Assembly: GCA_945866125.1 (NCBI GenBank)
Contig: CAMBFZ010000017.1
Coordinates: 1-64,000 of the forward strand
Origin: Bordetella parapertussis
Lineage (GTDB): Bacteria > Pseudomonadota > Gammaproteobacteria > Burkholderiales > Burkholderiaceae_D
Reading direction: 5' to 3'
Length of the DNA: 64,000 bases
Each line of letters starts with the position of its first letter. The first letter of the stretch is position 1. The translations under genes and the position numbers were made by a program. Positions 18,044-30,581 of this stretch are shown here, in pieces. Below the pieces are notes generated by a model, which was not told the DNA's origin, made no database searches, and saw only the letters and a list, made by a program, of their open reading frames with translations.

Positions 18044-19663
18044 CTACTCCCACTCAATCGTCGCTGGTGGCTTTCCCGATATGTCGTACACAACGCGATT
18101 AATCCCACGCACTTCATTAATAATTCGATTCGATACTTTGCCCAATAATTCATAAGGCAGATGCGCCCAGTGCGCTGTCATGAAATCCTGCGTCTGCACG
18201 GCACGCAACGCCACAACCCACTCATAGGTGCGGCCATCCCCCATCACACCGACTGACTTGACCGGCAAAAATACCGCAAATGCCTGACTGGTCGCCTCGT
18301 ACCAGTTTTTGTGAAAATGCCCGACCGGATGTCCTTCTGCCAGTTCCTGTGGGAGCGGGATGGCAGTATTGCGCAACTCTTCGATGAAGATCGCGTCCGC
18401 CCGGCGCAGCAGGTCGGCGAATTCCATCTTCACCTCACCAAGAATGCGTACGCCCAGACCAGGACCCGGGAAGGGATGACGATAGACCATGTCATGCGGT
18501 AAACCGAGCGCCACACCGAGCTTACGGACTTCATCTTTGAACAGGTCACGCAAAGGTTCGAGCAGCTTCAGGTTCATGGTGTCGGGCAGGCCACCAACGT
18601 TGTGGTGGCTCTTGATGGTGTGCGCCCCCTTTTTGCCCTTACCGGCGCTCTCAATCACGTCGGGATAGATGGTGCCTTGCGCCAGCCATTTGGCGTCCTG
18701 CAGTTTGCCGGACTCCGCTTGAAATACTTCTACAAATTCGCGCCCGATAATTTTGCGCTTGGCCTCTGGATCGGTCACACCAGCGAGCTTGCCCATGAAC
18801 TGATCCGTGGCATCGACCCGAATGACTTTGACACCGAGATTTTTGGCGAACATGTCCATGACCATGTCGCCTTCGTTCAAACGAAGCAGACCATGGTCGA
18901 CAAATACACAGGTCAGTTGTTCGCCGATGGCGCGATGAATCAGTGCCGCAGCCACGCTGCTATCGACACCACCCGACAAACCCAGAATGACGTGATCGCT
19001 ACCAACCTGGGCCCGAATCGACGCCACCGCCTCGCTAACATAATCGGGCATATTCCAGTCGCCCTTGCAGCCACAAATCTCATGCACAAAACGATCCAGC
19101 ATCGCCGTGCCTTGCAAGGTGTGCGTCACCTCAGGATGAAACTGCACCGCATAGAGCTTGCGCGCTTCATCGGCCATGCCGGCCACTGGGCAACTGTCGG
19201 TCGAGGCCATCAGCTTGAAACCGGGTGGCATGTCGATGACTTTGTCACCATGACTCATCCAGACTTTAAGCATGCCGTGGCCTTCTGGCGTGACAAAGTC
19301 GTTGATGCCATTTAGCAGCGCCGTATGTCCGCGCGCCCTGACCTCGGCATAGCCGAATTCACGCACTTTACCGTTCTCGACCTTGCCGCCCAATTGCGCG
19401 GCCATGGTCTGCATGCCGTAGCAAATACCCAATACCGGCACGCCGAGTTCAAACACGGCTTGTGGCGCGCGCGGTGTATCGCCTTCGGTGACCGAGCTCG
19501 GACCACCGGAGAGGATGATGCCGGCTGCCCCAGAACTACGGATGAATTCATCGCTGACATCATACGGATGGACTTCAGAAAATACGCCCGCCTCGCGCAC
19601 GCGACGCGCGATCAGCTGGGTGACTTGCGAGCCGAAATCAAGGATGAGAATCTTGGAATGCAT
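18044..19663 (-). CDS. guaA: GMP synthase (glutamine-hydrolysing)
   Basis: GuaA aminates XMP to GMP with glutamine and ATP. The class I amidotransferase domain comes first, with nucleophile C81 in GICYGMQ and the His/Glu pair in FHPEVTH. The ATP-pyrophosphatase domain has the P-loop [11 protein letters not shown], and the C-terminal dimerisation domain ends PPATIEWE, the usual GuaA ending. The 539 residues compare with 525 in E. coli. ATG 19663 ([13 protein letters not shown]) is the conserved start; an upstream in-frame start would add four residues. It follows guaB on the same strand, with a terminator-like hairpin between. Confidence 0.97.
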   Translation of the reverse strand: MHSKILILDFGSQVTQLIARRVREAGVFSEVHPYDVSDEFIRSSGAAGIILSGGPSSVTEGDTPRAPQAVFELGVPVLGICYGMQTMAAQLGGKVENGKVREFGYAEVRARGHTALLNGINDFVTPEGHGMLKVWMSHGDKVIDMPPGFKLMASTDSCPVAGMADEARKLYAVQFHPEVTHTLQGTAMLDRFVHEICGCKGDWNMPDYVSEAVASIRAQVGSDHVILGLSGGVDSSVAAALIHRAIGEQLTCVFVDHGLLRLNEGDMVMDMFAKNLGVKVIRVDATDQFMGKLAGVTDPEAKRKIIGREFVEVFQAESGKLQDAKWLAQGTIYPDVIESAGKGKKGAHTIKSHHNVGGLPDTMNLKLLEPLRDLFKDEVRKLGVALGLPHDMVYRHPFPGPGLGVRILGEVKMEFADLLRRADAIFIEELRNTAIPLPQELAEGHPVGHFHKNWYEATSQAFAVFLPVKSVGVMGDGRTYEWVVALRAVQTQDFMTAHWAHLPYELLGKVSNRIINEVRGINRVVYDISGKPPATIEWE

Positions 19664-19675
19664 AACCCTACTCAC

Positions 19676-19707
19676 TAAAAAATTCAGGCGGCATCGCTGC
19701 CGCCTGA
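19676..19707 (-). terminator. Hairpin with T tract between guaB and guaA
   Basis: A perfect 10-bp stem (TCAGGCGGCA / TGCCGCCTGA around a TCGC loop, 19684-19707) is followed on the minus strand by AATTTTTT. It lies 18 nt after the guaB stop and 13 nt before the guaA start. It looks like an intrinsic terminator, perhaps partial, that would lower guaA relative to guaB. Confidence 0.8.
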
Positions 19708-19725
19708 GGAGGTTGCCGGCTTTGT

Positions 19726-21218
<1,493 letters not shown>

Positions 21219-21254
21219 CAGAAATCATCCGGCGCCCCCCGATTTACCCAAGCC

Positions 21255-21551
21255 TCAGCCCCGCGATTTGAGGCTCACGCGGCGACGTCGTGAATCTTTT
21301 GGATCGGCCTGCAAAGCACGATAAATCTCAATGCGGTCCCCCTCACGCACTGTCGTCTCGAGCGTTTTCAGCTTGCCAAATACGCCCACTTTATTGACCG
21401 CCAGATCAAGCTCAGGAAAGCGCGCGAGCACCCCGGAGGCATGGATCGCTTGCGCAATCGTCGTACCGGCAGGTACCAACAGCGTAAGCAAAAAGCTTGA
21501 CGACGGCAGCGGATGACAAACCTGCACTTCGATGTCGGGCCCCTCAGCCAT
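21255..21551 (-). CDS. rnfH: RnfH-family ubiquitin-fold protein (UPF0125)
   Basis: This small cytoplasmic protein (98 residues from ATG 21551) has the RnfH pattern: IEVQVCHPLPSSSFLLTLLVPAGTT-like N-terminal strand, VNKVGVFGKLKTLETTVREGDRIEIYR-like core and a basic tail KDSRRRR. The family has a beta-grasp fold and unknown biochemical role; it is paired almost everywhere with ratA. Here the ATG lies inside the ratA 3' end (8-nt overlap), so the pair is translationally coupled. The 12-codon upstream extension of the frame is discarded for that reason. Confidence 0.92.
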   Translation of the reverse strand: MAEGPDIEVQVCHPLPSSSFLLTLLVPAGTTIAQAIHASGVLARFPELDLAVNKVGVFGKLKTLETTVREGDRIEIYRALQADPKDSRRRRVSLKSRG

Positions 21552-21975
21552 ACACCGCCTCGGCACGTTTGCAAAATGATTCGACAAAGCTATTGGCGAT
21601 CATGCCAAATACCGGGCCGATAAGTTTGTCGAGGAGCTTGCTGGAAAATTCATAGTGCAGCGTAAATTCAATCTTGCACGCATCCTCGCGCAAGGGTTTG
21701 AAATGCCATTGCCCGTCGAGCTGACGAAAGGGGCCCTCGACAAGCTTCATCTGCATGGCCGTTGGCGGGACGTTGGTGTTTTCCGTGGTGAAGCTTTGCC
21801 GGACACCGTGGTAATCAATGGTGATCGCGGCCACGAGTCGGTCGCCGTGACGCTCTTTGATATCGACGCCACCGCACCACGGCAAAAAAGCCGGATAGTC
21901 TTCGACTTTATCGACCAGCGCGAACATCTGCGCAGCGCTGTAGCCGAGAAAGACGGATTTGTGTACAACTGCCAT
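21544..21975 (-). CDS. ratA: RatA-type START/cyclase-like protein (ribosome-association family)
   Basis: The 143-residue protein is a single START-like/polyketide-cyclase fold. It begins VHKSVFLGYSAAQMFALVDKVEDYPAFLPWC and ends FVESFCKRAEAVYG, both conserved in the RatA/PasT group. In E. coli RatA was described as binding 50S subunits and as PasT linked to stress survival, while mitochondrial homologues (Coq10) bind ubiquinone, so its true role is debated. It is divergent from smpB with a 110-nt gap, an arrangement common in proteobacteria, and overlaps rnfH. Confidence 0.93.
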   Translation of the reverse strand: MAVVHKSVFLGYSAAQMFALVDKVEDYPAFLPWCGGVDIKERHGDRLVAAITIDYHGVRQSFTTENTNVPPTAMQMKLVEGPFRQLDGQWHFKPLREDACKIEFTLHYEFSSKLLDKLIGPVFGMIANSFVESFCKRAEAVYG

Positions 21976-22085
21976 GGTGCGGTTTGATAGAATACGAAGA
22001 CTCGATTTTAACCGACCGCGCCCAGCGCCCCGCCTGACCCTTCAGGCGGCCTGCCCCAGACCACCGATTTCTGCCGCTTCCCCTA

Positions 22086-22535
22086 ATGAGCATCATCGAC
22101 AATAAAAAAGCGTTTCACGACTATTTCATCGAAGAGCGTTTCGAAGCCGGGATGGTGCTCGAAGGTTGGGAGGTCAAGTCGATTCGTGGTGGTCGCGGGC
22201 AGATCAAGGAAGCCTACGTGATCGTGCGCAATGGCGAGGTCTTTCTGTTTGGCGCCCATATCAGCGCTTTGCCGACAGCCTCGACCCATATCCATCCCGA
22301 TCCCGTCCGCACCCGCAAGTTGCTGCTGCATGCCGACGAAATAAAAAAACTGATCGGTAAGGTCGAGCGCGCCGGCTATACGCTGGTGCCGCTCAATTTT
22401 CACTACAAAGGCGGGCGCATCAAGTGCGAAATCGGTCTGGCCAAAGGCAAAAAACAGCACGATAAACGTGACACCGAGCGGGAGCGTGATGGTCAACGCG
22501 AAATTGCCAAGGTGATGAAGCAAAATCGGCGCTAA
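22086..22535 (+). CDS. smpB: SsrA-binding protein
   Basis: SmpB binds tmRNA and delivers it to stalled ribosomes for trans-translation. The 149 residues include [20 protein letters not shown] at the N-terminus, [19 protein letters not shown], the conserved core LFGAHIS and the basic C-terminal tail [16 protein letters not shown] that enters the mRNA channel. The gene stands alone on the plus strand, divergent from ratA. The tmRNA gene itself is not in the window. Confidence 0.97.
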   Translation: MSIIDNKKAFHDYFIEERFEAGMVLEGWEVKSIRGGRGQIKEAYVIVRNGEVFLFGAHISALPTASTHIHPDPVRTRKLLLHADEIKKLIGKVERAGYTLVPLNFHYKGGRIKCEIGLAKGKKQHDKRDTERERDGQREIAKVMKQNRR

Positions 22536-22600
22536 ACAAAACCATCCACTGCCTGATCGCGCTCGGAAGCAGCGAACCGCACCCTAGAAGATGCCCCAGT

Positions 22601-22639
22601 CAAAAAACAAAAACCCCCGGGCTTTGCAGCGACGGGGGT
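22601..22639 (-). terminator. Rho-independent terminator of ppsA
   Basis: On the minus strand a 7-bp stem (ACCCCCG / CGGGGGT, 22613-22619 with 22633-22639) is followed by TTTTTGTTTTTT. It lies about 100 nt after the ppsA stop. On the plus strand no T tract follows, so it does not serve smpB. Confidence 0.82.
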
Positions 22640-22736
22640 CGAATACCACACAACTACCTATTGTTGCTTGTTATTCCGAATCAGGTTGCCTAGTGTAATG
22701 ATAAATTTCCCTAAGTCAACACCAGAAGTGGAAAAT

Positions 22737-25175
22737 TTACAGATTGGCCGCCAGCTTTTTCCACGTATCCACCACTGAATCAGGATTGAGTGAAATTGAG
22801 GCAATGCCTTCTTTCATCAACCATTGGGCAAAGTCCGGATGGTCAGACGGGCCCTGACCACAAATACCGATGTACTTGCCCTCCTTGAGGCACGCTGAGA
22901 TCGCCTTGGACAACAGCACACCAACCGCCGGATCACGCTCATCAAAGTCTGCCGCCAACAATTCCATGCCAGAGTCACGGTCCAGGCCTAGCGTGAGCTG
23001 GGTCAGGTCGTTCGAGCCGATCGAGAAGCCATCGAAAAACGCGAGGAATTGTTCGGCCAGAATCGCGTTAGACGGGACCTCACACATCATGATCAGCCGC
23101 AGCCCATTTTCGCCCCGCTTGAGACCGTTTTTGGCCAACAGATTCACGACCTTTTCAGCTTGCCCAAGCGTACGCACAAACGGCACCATGATCTCGACGT
23201 TAGTGAGCCCCATGTCTTCGCGGACCCGCTTCATGGCCACACATTCCATTTCAAAGGACTCGGCAAAATCTGCTGCCAAATAGCGTGCAGCACCCCGGAA
23301 ACCCAGCATCGGGTTTTCTTCGTCGGGCTCATAGCGGGACCCGCCGATGAGTTTTTTGTACTCGTTGGATTTAAAATCAGACAAACGCACAATGACCGTC
23401 TTGGGCCAGAACGCCGCTGCGATGGTGGCGATTCCTTCGGCCAGCTTGTCGACGTAGAACGCCTTGGGCGAAGCATGCCCGCGCGCCACTGATTCGACCG
23501 CTTTTTTTAAGTCAGGCTCAACATTGGGATAGTCAAGAATGGCTTTCGGATGTACGCCGATGTTGTTATTGATGATGAATTCGAGGCGAGCCAAACCGAC
23601 GCCGTCGTTTGGCGTCGACTGAAAATCAAACGCCAGCTGCGGATTACCGACGTTCATCATGATCTTCAGGGGCAGTTTAGGCAGTGTGCCACGCGCGACT
23701 TCGGTGATTTCGGTCTCGAGCAGGCCGTCATAGATCATCCCCTCGTCACCCTCGGCACACGAGACCGTCACCAGCGTCCCGTCCTTGAGCACATCGGTGG
23801 CGTCACCGCAGCCGACCACGGCCGGCACACCAAGCTCACGCGCAATAATCGCCGCATGGCAGGTACGACCGCCTCGATTGGTCACAATAGCCGATGCCCG
23901 CTTCATGACGGGCTCCCAGTTAGGGTCGGTCATGTCGGCTACCAGTACGTCACCGGGTTGCACGCGCTCCATTTCTTCCGGATCGCGGATCACACGAACC
24001 CGGCCCGCCCCAATTTTTTGACCGATCGCACGACCATGGGTCAGCACCACGCCACTGCCCTTGAGCTTGAAACGCTGCTGCGCATCCGAGGCTTTTTCTT
24101 GCGACTTTACGGTCTCAGGACGCGCCTGCAGGATGTACAACTTGCCATCGCGACCGTCTTTGCCCCACTCGATGTCCATCGGACGACCGTAGTGTTTTTC
24201 GATCGTGACCGCATAGGTCGCCAACTCGGCGATTTCAGCGTCGGTCAGCGAATAGCGATTGCGCTGCTCGATCGGCACATCGACGGTGCGCACCGAACGA
24301 CCGGCCTTGGCTTCGCCGGTGAATTCCATTTTGATGAGTTTGGAGCCGATATTGCGACGAATAATCGGCAGTTTGCCCTGCGCTAGCATCGGCTTGTGCA
24401 CATAAAATTCGTCCGGATTAACCGCGCCCTGCACCACGGTCTCGCCAAGTCCATAGCTTGACGTAATAAAGACAACATCAGAAAAGCCTGATTCGGTATC
24501 AATCGTGAACATCACCCCGGCAGCACCAAGGTCTGAGCGGACCATGCGCTGAACCCCAGCCGACAAGGCCACTTCGGCATGTGTGAAACCTTTGTGAACC
24601 CGATAGGAAATAGCGCGGTCGTTGTAGAGCGACGCAAACACATGCTTCATCGCTTCGAGCACGTTGTCGATGCCAACGACATTGAGGAAGGTCTCCTGCT
24701 GACCGGCAAACGACGCATCAGGCAGGTCTTCGGCGGTCGCCGAGGAACGCACAGCGAACGACATTTCACTTGAAGAATCAGCGACAAGTCTTTGATAAAA
24801 TTCAGTTATTTCCGTCTGCAGGCGTGGCTGAAACGGGGTGTCGATAATCCATTGTCGAATCTCTGCACCTGCAACGGCGAGCGAACGTACGTCGTCAATA
24901 TCCAGACTGGCCAGTCGGTCAGCGATACGGTCAGCCAGCGCTGCACCGCCGTGTTGGCTGTGCGACAGAAAATCCCGGAACGCCTGGGCGGTGGTGGCGA
25001 AGCCACCCGGCACCCGAACGCCTGCTCCTGCGAGCTGGCTGATCATTTCACCCAGCGATGCATTTTTGCCGCCGACGGATTCGACATCCGTCATGCGCAG
25101 TTTTTCGAAAGGAACGACGTATGGCGCCCCTGATTCAGGGCCGAATTGGGCCCCCATCGATGATACGTTGGACAT
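22737..25175 (-). CDS. ppsA: Phosphoenolpyruvate synthase
   Basis: PpsA makes PEP from pyruvate and ATP, releasing AMP and phosphate, for gluconeogenic growth. The 812 residues show the N-terminal ATP/pyruvate-binding domain ([43 protein letters not shown]), the mobile phospho-His domain with [15 protein letters not shown] near residue 440, and the PEP-binding barrel ending in [17 protein letters not shown] with the catalytic Cys. Length is close to E. coli PpsA (792). It is divergent from ppsR, which encodes the enzyme controlling PpsA by threonine phosphorylation next to the catalytic His. Confidence 0.97.
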   Translation of the reverse strand: MSNVSSMGAQFGPESGAPYVVPFEKLRMTDVESVGGKNASLGEMISQLAGAGVRVPGGFATTAQAFRDFLSHSQHGGAALADRIADRLASLDIDDVRSLAVAGAEIRQWIIDTPFQPRLQTEITEFYQRLVADSSSEMSFAVRSSATAEDLPDASFAGQQETFLNVVGIDNVLEAMKHVFASLYNDRAISYRVHKGFTHAEVALSAGVQRMVRSDLGAAGVMFTIDTESGFSDVVFITSSYGLGETVVQGAVNPDEFYVHKPMLAQGKLPIIRRNIGSKLIKMEFTGEAKAGRSVRTVDVPIEQRNRYSLTDAEIAELATYAVTIEKHYGRPMDIEWGKDGRDGKLYILQARPETVKSQEKASDAQQRFKLKGSGVVLTHGRAIGQKIGAGRVRVIRDPEEMERVQPGDVLVADMTDPNWEPVMKRASAIVTNRGGRTCHAAIIARELGVPAVVGCGDATDVLKDGTLVTVSCAEGDEGMIYDGLLETEITEVARGTLPKLPLKIMMNVGNPQLAFDFQSTPNDGVGLARLEFIINNNIGVHPKAILDYPNVEPDLKKAVESVARGHASPKAFYVDKLAEGIATIAAAFWPKTVIVRLSDFKSNEYKKLIGGSRYEPDEENPMLGFRGAARYLAADFAESFEMECVAMKRVREDMGLTNVEIMVPFVRTLGQAEKVVNLLAKNGLKRGENGLRLIMMCEVPSNAILAEQFLAFFDGFSIGSNDLTQLTLGLDRDSGMELLAADFDERDPAVGVLLSKAISACLKEGKYIGICGQGPSDHPDFAQWLMKEGIASISLNPDSVVDTWKKLAANL

Positions 25176-25349
25176 AACTACCCTTTTGATGATGAGAAAT
25201 CTTCGTTAGCCGCATCGCAATGTGATATGAGTTTGTTATTCTTCGTCAGCGCTGCGTGTTAAAAACAATTGGCCGCCATTTTACAGGGCACAATCCTTTT
25301 TTTTCTATGCACAACCAAGCTTTTTGCATTATTTTTTGAATAACTTACG

Positions 25350-26198
25350 ATGCCTAATTCTTATTCCAGCAATCCCGCCGAATCTGAGCGCACGGTCTTT
25401 TTTGTCTCTGACGGCACGGGCATCACGGCTGAAACCTTTGGCCACTCGGTCTTGACGCAGTTCGAGTTACGCTTTCGGCAGGTGCGCATGCCCTTTATTG
25501 ATACGCCCGATAAAGCCCACGAGGCAGTGCGCAAAATCGACGAGACCTGCGAGGCCGACGGCAAGCGCCCCATCGTGTTTTCGACCTTGGTCAAGGCCGA
25601 GCTGTCGGATATCGTGCGGAAATCGGCCGGCATGCATATGGATCTGATTCAAACCTTCGTTGAGCCGCTTGAGCAGGAGCTTGGCGTGAAATCCACGCAT
25701 ACCATCGGCCGCAGTCACAATATTGCGGATTCGGCCGAGTACAAAAACCGGATCGAAGCGATCAATTTTTCGCTCGCCCATGATGACGGCCAGTCTCACA
25801 AAAATCTCTCCACTGCAGACGTTATTTTGGTTGGCGTGTCGCGCTCTGGCAAGACGCCCACCAGTCTCTATCTGGCGATGCAATACGGGATCAAGGCGGC
25901 CAACTATCCCCTGATTCCAGAAGATTTTGAACGTGGCAAATTGCCCAGTGGTCTGGTGCCTTATAAAGCCAAAATTTTTGGGCTGTCGATTGCACCGGAC
26001 CGACTGACCGAGGTCCGGAATGAACGCCGGCCCGGCAGTAAGTACGCGTCGCTGGAAAATTGCCGCTATGAGGTCAATGAGGCGGAAAAAATGATGCAAA
26101 GAGAGGGCATACGCTGGATGTCGTCAACGGTCAAATCAATCGAAGAGATCGCCACGATGATTCTGCAAGAGATCCGATCCGACAAACGGGCTTACTAA
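25350..26198 (+). CDS. ppsR: PEP synthase regulatory protein (kinase/pyrophosphorylase)
   Basis: PpsR, a DUF299 protein, inactivates PpsA by ADP-dependent phosphorylation and reactivates it by phosphate-dependent dephosphorylation. The 282 residues begin with [18 protein letters not shown], carry the P-loop-like [16 protein letters not shown] near 155-170 and end with [14 protein letters not shown]. The 174-nt divergent gap to ppsA holds the promoters. A 6-bp inverted repeat without T tract lies at 26240-26256, beyond the stop. Confidence 0.95.
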   Translation: MPNSYSSNPAESERTVFFVSDGTGITAETFGHSVLTQFELRFRQVRMPFIDTPDKAHEAVRKIDETCEADGKRPIVFSTLVKAELSDIVRKSAGMHMDLIQTFVEPLEQELGVKSTHTIGRSHNIADSAEYKNRIEAINFSLAHDDGQSHKNLSTADVILVGVSRSGKTPTSLYLAMQYGIKAANYPLIPEDFERGKLPSGLVPYKAKIFGLSIAPDRLTEVRNERRPGSKYASLENCRYEVNEAEKMMQREGIRWMSSTVKSIEEIATMILQEIRSDKRAY

Positions 26199-26337
26199 GC
26201 CACCCTTTAGCAGACCTCGACGCTTCTGCCCTCTGATTTCGCGCAAACCCTGCGCGGGAACGCCTTTGCCGGTGCACCGACATAGTGGTATCAGTTTCTT
26301 GAGCCACTCAATCGTTGCCGCACTGCGGAGGCTTTAC

Positions 26338-26691
26338 ATGCACACCACACTGATCGAAATCACCCTGTGGATTGGGTTCGTCCTGCTCCTGTGGGCGTTG
26401 CGGGACAGCCTGCTTCATATCGAGTCTGTGATGGAGCAGCGCACGGCCATGGCCCAAAAAAATCCGCCACGGCGTCCCTATTTCAGCTCGCCGCAAAGTC
26501 TGCGCGAGCCCATCGGACATTATCTGGGTAAACAAATTTTTCGCTACGCGGTCATTGAGGGAAAGGACTATTGCTTTGATTATGCGTGTCCGCAAGGCGT
26601 GCTGATACATCTCACGCCTGGTCAGCGTTATGTCCGACCTGGTCTGGTGTATGTCGCGTGTATGCCAAGCCACGAGGTGTTGCGCAGTTAG
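26338..26691 (+). CDS. Membrane-anchored protein of unknown function
   Basis: The 117-residue protein starts at ATG 26338, set by GGAGG 7 nt upstream; the frame is open 24 codons further but without a ribosome-binding site. One hydrophobic segment at about 5-22 (LIEITLWIGFVLLLWAL) anchors it, with a short amphipathic region and a globular tail of about 75 residues (YFSSPQSLREPIGHY, DYCFDYACPQGVL). The C-terminus overlaps the converging methyltransferase gene by 4 nt. I do not recognise a family. Confidence 0.65.
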   Translation: MHTTLIEITLWIGFVLLLWALRDSLLHIESVMEQRTAMAQKNPPRRPYFSSPQSLREPIGHYLGKQIFRYAVIEGKDYCFDYACPQGVLIHLTPGQRYVRPGLVYVACMPSHEVLRS

Positions 26692-27488
26692 TGTTGCAGG
26701 CGTTGCCGCATTTGTTCAAATAAACAGACAGCGGCGCTGGCGGCGACATTGAGCGACTCGATCTCTCCCGCATGCGGAATCGCCACTTGTTGGGTCGCCA
26801 TCGCCAGCAAACTTGTCGACACTCCCTGCCCTTCGTGTCCAAACAACCAGGCCAAGGACTGCGTCAAATCAGCCGCAAACACCGTCGAGTCCGCATGGGA
26901 GCTCGTTGCCAGAACCGGGATAGTCGCGCTACCCACCAACGCATGCAAGTCAGCATTCTCAACGATCTCCAACACAAAATGCGCCCCCATTCCGGCGCGC
27001 AGCACTTTCGGCGACCAGGCCGCAACCGATCCGGCGCTACAAAATACGTGCTTGATCCCCGCTGCCGCGGCACTACGTAAGATCGACCCAAGGTTACCGG
27101 GGTCTTGTAATTGGTCGAGCAGAACCGCGCTCTGGGTCAGGGTGTTGATGCGTTCACGCCGCGGAATGTCGACCAGAAACAGCAGCGCCACCCCATTGTC
27201 GACCTGACTGAGCGGACCAAAGAGGGCATCTGGCAGCAGCAGGCAAACGGCCTGCCTGGCTACGCACTCGGCCACAATCGCCGCAACCTCGACGTCGGCG
27301 CACGCCGTTTCGCTGACCACGCACAACGCCGGCGCACCTTGGTGGGCTAACCATGCCTGACAAAGATGAATGCCATCCAAGAGTGTCTGTCGAGCTTTTT
27401 TCCGCGCTGACGCACTGGTGGCAAGCTGGCGCAGGGCTTTGTACTGGGGATTGTCGCGCGAGCGGATGGGTTTTAACGCGCTATGCAT
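26688..27488 (-). CDS. SpoU/TrmH-family RNA 2'-O-methyltransferase
   Basis: The 266-residue SPOUT enzyme has an N-terminal substrate-binding region (SRDNPQYKALRQLATS) and the three SpoU motifs: DPGNLGSILRSAAAAGI, LFGHEGQGVS and IPHAGEIESLNVAASAAVCLFE, which form the knotted SAM site. Such enzymes methylate ribose 2'-OH in rRNA or tRNA; the exact nucleotide is not readable here, so RlmB is only one possibility. It is the last gene of the long minus-strand superoperon, 30 nt after rnhB. Confidence 0.9.
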   Translation of the reverse strand: MHSALKPIRSRDNPQYKALRQLATSASARKKARQTLLDGIHLCQAWLAHQGAPALCVVSETACADVEVAAIVAECVARQAVCLLLPDALFGPLSQVDNGVALLFLVDIPRRERINTLTQSAVLLDQLQDPGNLGSILRSAAAAGIKHVFCSAGSVAAWSPKVLRAGMGAHFVLEIVENADLHALVGSATIPVLATSSHADSTVFAADLTQSLAWLFGHEGQGVSTSLLAMATQQVAIPHAGEIESLNVAASAAVCLFEQMRQRLQH

Positions 27489-27518
27489 TCGAGCCAGTCT
27501 TTAGCGGGCGGGGGGGTC

Positions 27519-28139
27519 TCATGCTGCCGGGTCAGGGTCGAGTAGCGCCCGCACCGGCGCATAGGAGCGCCTGTGAACCGGTGCCACGCCATGCAGACGC
27601 AAGCGCGCCAGATGCAGCGCCGTCGGATAACCCTTGTGCTGATCAAATGCATAGTCCGGATACTGCTGGTGCATGTGCATCAACGCCGCGTCGCGAGCAG
27701 TTTTGGCGAGAATAGAGGCCGCCGAAATCTCCGCAACTTTATCGTCCCCCTTGATGATGGCTTCGGCTCGCACAGCACACACCGGGCAGCGATTGCCGTC
27801 GATCAACGCGAGCGTAGGCACAATACGTAAGCCTTCAATTGCGCGGCGCATGGCCAGCATGGTGGCCTGCAAAATATTGAGGGTATCAATCTCAGTCTCT
27901 GAACATTGCGCAATCGACCAGGCCAGCGCGTCGCGTTGGATCAATAGCGCCAGCGCCTCGCGCTTGGCCGCGCTGAGTTTTTTGGAGTCGCGTAAACCGG
28001 CAATCGGTTTGGCAGGATCGAGAATGACGGCTGCCGCAAATACCGGTCCAGCCAGGGGCCCACGCCCGGCCTCGTCTACCCCGCAGATGACTTCGCCGCC
28101 GGTGTCAAACAAAGACAGTGTGGTCTCAGACACCGGCAT
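27519..28139 (-). CDS. rnhB: Ribonuclease HII
   Basis: RNase HII cuts RNA in RNA:DNA hybrids and starts removal of single ribonucleotides from DNA. The 206-residue protein has [14 protein letters not shown] with catalytic D22 and E23, GLRDSKKLS, a conserved LIDGN-type Asp strand, and SILAKTARD. It lies between lpxB and the SpoU methyltransferase with gaps of 18 and 30 nt, the standard position in Burkholderiales. Confidence 0.97.
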   Translation of the reverse strand: MPVSETTLSLFDTGGEVICGVDEAGRGPLAGPVFAAAVILDPAKPIAGLRDSKKLSAAKREALALLIQRDALAWSIAQCSETEIDTLNILQATMLAMRRAIEGLRIVPTLALIDGNRCPVCAVRAEAIIKGDDKVAEISAASILAKTARDAALMHMHQQYPDYAFDQHKGYPTALHLARLRLHGVAPVHRRSYAPVRALLDPDPAA

Positions 28140-28157
28140 CGTTCGCCCTGGTTTTTT

Positions 28158-29324
28158 TCAAAGCCGGCCTGCCTCGGTGAGCAGCTGCATCACCGCGTGG
28201 GCGCTTTGGGAAGCGGTGTTACGCATCAGGTCGTGGTGCAAATCGATAAAGCGGCGGCGCAGTCGCTGCCGGTTTTGATCGTTGGAAACCTGAGCCCACA
28301 AGGCACTGGCCAAGGCCTGCGGCGTGGCACGATCCTGCAACAGCTCTGGCACCAGAAATTCGCGTGCCATCACGTTAGGCAAGCCCACCCAGGGCTGATA
28401 GGCCATAAAGCGCAAAATCTGCCAGCTTGCCGGGTTCATCCGATAGCTGATGACCATGGGTTTTTTATAGAGAGCGACTTCCAGCGTGGCGGTACCGCTC
28501 GCCACCAACACGGCATCGCTGGCTTCGATGGCGGCGTGCGATTTGCCATTAATAATTGTCAAAGGCAGCGAGGCGAGTTTGGCTGGACCGATCAGTTGTT
28601 CGAAGTAAGCACGCTGCGCGGGGCCGGCCATAGGGACGATAAACCGCATCAGCCGATCCCGTTTGGCCAGCTGCACGGCCGCCTCAACAAACACGCGGGC
28701 GTTGTACTTGAGCTCGGACATGCGGCTGCCCGGCAAAATCGCGACCACCCGCTCCTCTTGCGCAACGCCGAGCAAGGCGCGCGCGCCGTGCTGATCCGGG
28801 TCCATTGGAATGACCTCGGCCAGCGGATGACCGACATAGGTCACCGGAATACCAGCCTTTTGATAAATCGCTTCTTCAAAGGGAAATACGACAAGCATGT
28901 GCGAGACCGCGCGGGCGATTTTTTTGATGCGGCTGCGACGCCAGGCCCAGATCGATGGACTAATGAAATGCAGGGTGGGAATGCCTGCTTTTTTAAGCGC
29001 GATTTCAAGATCAAGGTTGAAATCCGGCGCATCGATGCCGATGAAGGCCGCTGGCTTTTCGTCCAAGAGCTGGGCGCACAAACTGTCGCGTATGCCTTTG
29101 ATCTCGCGATAATGCGCCAGCACTTCAAAGACGCCGCGCACTGCTAACTTCTCCATCGGGTAATCGGAGACAAACCCATGCTCGGCCATCTGCGGGCCGC
29201 CAATGCCGTGCAAACGCGCGTCCGGCAGCATCAGGCGCAAACCCGATAACAGGCGCGCGGCCAGCATGTCGCCGGAGGGCTCACCGGCGACCATCGCAAT
29301 ACTGAGATTAGCGGACGATGCCAC
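28158..29324 (-). CDS. lpxB: Lipid-A-disaccharide synthase
   Basis: LpxB, a GT-B glycosyltransferase at the inner membrane, joins UDP-diacylglucosamine and lipid X to form the lipid A disaccharide. The 388 residues include [52 protein letters not shown] and the donor-binding ILPGSRMSE. The start is GTG at 29324, inside the end of lpxA (17-nt overlap), implying coupling. Length matches E. coli (382). Confidence 0.96.
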   Translation of the reverse strand: MASSANLSIAMVAGEPSGDMLAARLLSGLRLMLPDARLHGIGGPQMAEHGFVSDYPMEKLAVRGVFEVLAHYREIKGIRDSLCAQLLDEKPAAFIGIDAPDFNLDLEIALKKAGIPTLHFISPSIWAWRRSRIKKIARAVSHMLVVFPFEEAIYQKAGIPVTYVGHPLAEVIPMDPDQHGARALLGVAQEERVVAILPGSRMSELKYNARVFVEAAVQLAKRDRLMRFIVPMAGPAQRAYFEQLIGPAKLASLPLTIINGKSHAAIEASDAVLVASGTATLEVALYKKPMVISYRMNPASWQILRFMAYQPWVGLPNVMAREFLVPELLQDRATPQALASALWAQVSNDQNRQRLRRRFIDLHHDLMRNTASQSAHAVMQLLTEAGRL

Positions 29325-30096
29325 GGCTCGCCTGTTGTAAAAATTCGCGCAGCGACTGCAAATGGGGAGCGAATTCGGGGTGGGCCTGTTCTTCGGCGGC
29401 TAACGCGAGCTTGGCCTCTTCGAGGCTCAGTCCGGATTTATAAATAAGTTTGTAGGCATTGCGGATGGCCGCGATTGCCTCTCGCGAGAAACCGCGACGC
29501 TTGAGGCCTTCGATGTTGATACCGTGCGCGGCGGCCGGGTTGCCGGACAAAATAACAAACGGGGGCACATCTTGCGTCAAACTCGTACTCATCCCCACCA
29601 TCGCATGCGCACCGATTTTGCAATACTGATGCACATTGGAAAAGCCACCCATGATGGCCCAATCACCAACCTGCACATGACCGGCTAGCTGCGCATTGTT
29701 GGCAAAGATTGTGTGATTGCCGATCTGGCAGTCGTGGGCCAAATGCACATAGGCCATCATCCAGTTATCGTTGCCGAGTCGAGTAACGCCTAGGTCCTGC
29801 GCAGTCCCGCGGTTAAAGGTGCAAAATTCACGGATGGTGTTGCGGTCACCGATCTCAAGTCGGGTAGGCTCGCCTTGATATTTTTTGTCTTGCGGTGCCG
29901 CGCCAATCGACGAAAACTGAAAAAAAGTATTATCTGCACCGATACTAGTGCAGCCCTCAATCACGACATGAGGACCAACACGCGTCCCGGCGCCGATGAC
30001 GACATCGGGCCCAATAATACTGTAAGGCCCGATCTCAACACTGGCTTCCAGTGAGGCCTTGGGGTCGACCAGCGCTGTGGGATGAATCTTTGCCAT
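29308..30096 (-). CDS. lpxA: UDP-N-acetylglucosamine acyltransferase
   Basis: LpxA adds the first 3-hydroxyacyl chain to UDP-GlcNAc in lipid A synthesis. The 262 residues form a left-handed beta-helix of hexapeptide repeats ([18 protein letters not shown]), with catalytic H121 in LAHDCQIGN and the C-terminal helical part. The start [12 protein letters not shown] at 30096 is conserved and lies 2 nt after the fabZ stop; 15 extra codons upstream overlap fabZ and are dropped. Confidence 0.97.
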   Translation of the reverse strand: MAKIHPTALVDPKASLEASVEIGPYSIIGPDVVIGAGTRVGPHVVIEGCTSIGADNTFFQFSSIGAAPQDKKYQGEPTRLEIGDRNTIREFCTFNRGTAQDLGVTRLGNDNWMMAYVHLAHDCQIGNHTIFANNAQLAGHVQVGDWAIMGGFSNVHQYCKIGAHAMVGMSTSLTQDVPPFVILSGNPAAAHGINIEGLKRRGFSREAIAAIRNAYKLIYKSGLSLEEAKLALAAEEQAHPEFAPHLQSLREFLQQASRGIVR

Positions 30097-30098
30097 GG

Positions 30099-30563
30099 TC
30101 AGACTGCCGCCGGTGTGTCCATGATGCTGCGCATGGTGCACATCAGTTCGCCTTCTACAGCGAGCTGGCCATCGACCGACGCCTCGGCTTTGAATTTCCA
30201 GATACCCCGTGACTGACGGATGATTTCAACCTGCATGCGCAATTGGTCGCCAGGCTCAACGGGACGTTTGAAACGTGCACCATCAATGCCGACAAAGTAC
30301 ACCACCGCATTGTCGTCTGGCTTTTGACCCATAGTCAAAAATGCCAGCAAGGCAGCCGTCTGCGCCAGAGCTTCTATCATCAACACACCCGGCATCACTG
30401 GCTTGTGCGGAAAATGTCCGTTAAAAAATTCTTCGTTGATGGTGACGTTTTTGATCGCCGTGATGCTCTTGCCGGACTCCCAGTCCAGCACACGGTCAAC
30501 CAAGAGCAGCGGGTAACGGTGGGGGAGGTACGCTTTGATCTGATTGCTGTCTAGGCTTTTCAT
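30099..30563 (-). CDS. fabZ: 3-hydroxyacyl-[acyl-carrier-protein] dehydratase
   Basis: FabZ dehydrates 3-hydroxyacyl-ACP and thus competes with LpxA and LpxD for the same acyl pool. The 154-residue hot-dog fold protein has catalytic H50 and E64 in [21 protein letters not shown]. It sits between lpxD and lpxA, so lipid A and fatty acid supply are expressed together. Confidence 0.97.
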   Translation of the reverse strand: MKSLDSNQIKAYLPHRYPLLLVDRVLDWESGKSITAIKNVTINEEFFNGHFPHKPVMPGVLMIEALAQTAALLAFLTMGQKPDDNAVVYFVGIDGARFKRPVEPGDQLRMQVEIIRQSRGIWKFKAEASVDGQLAVEGELMCTMRSIMDTPAAV

Positions 30564-30581
30564 TATGATTGGTGCCTGTTT

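Noticed and set aside
17946..18155. Plus-strand frame containing [18 protein letters not shown]
   Set aside because: It is antisense to the conserved 3' end of guaA. Similar frames are often called hypothetical proteins for that reason only; no ribosome-binding site.
28197..29147. 316-codon plus-strand frame
   Set aside because: Antisense shadow of lpxB, whose motifs are unambiguous on the minus strand.
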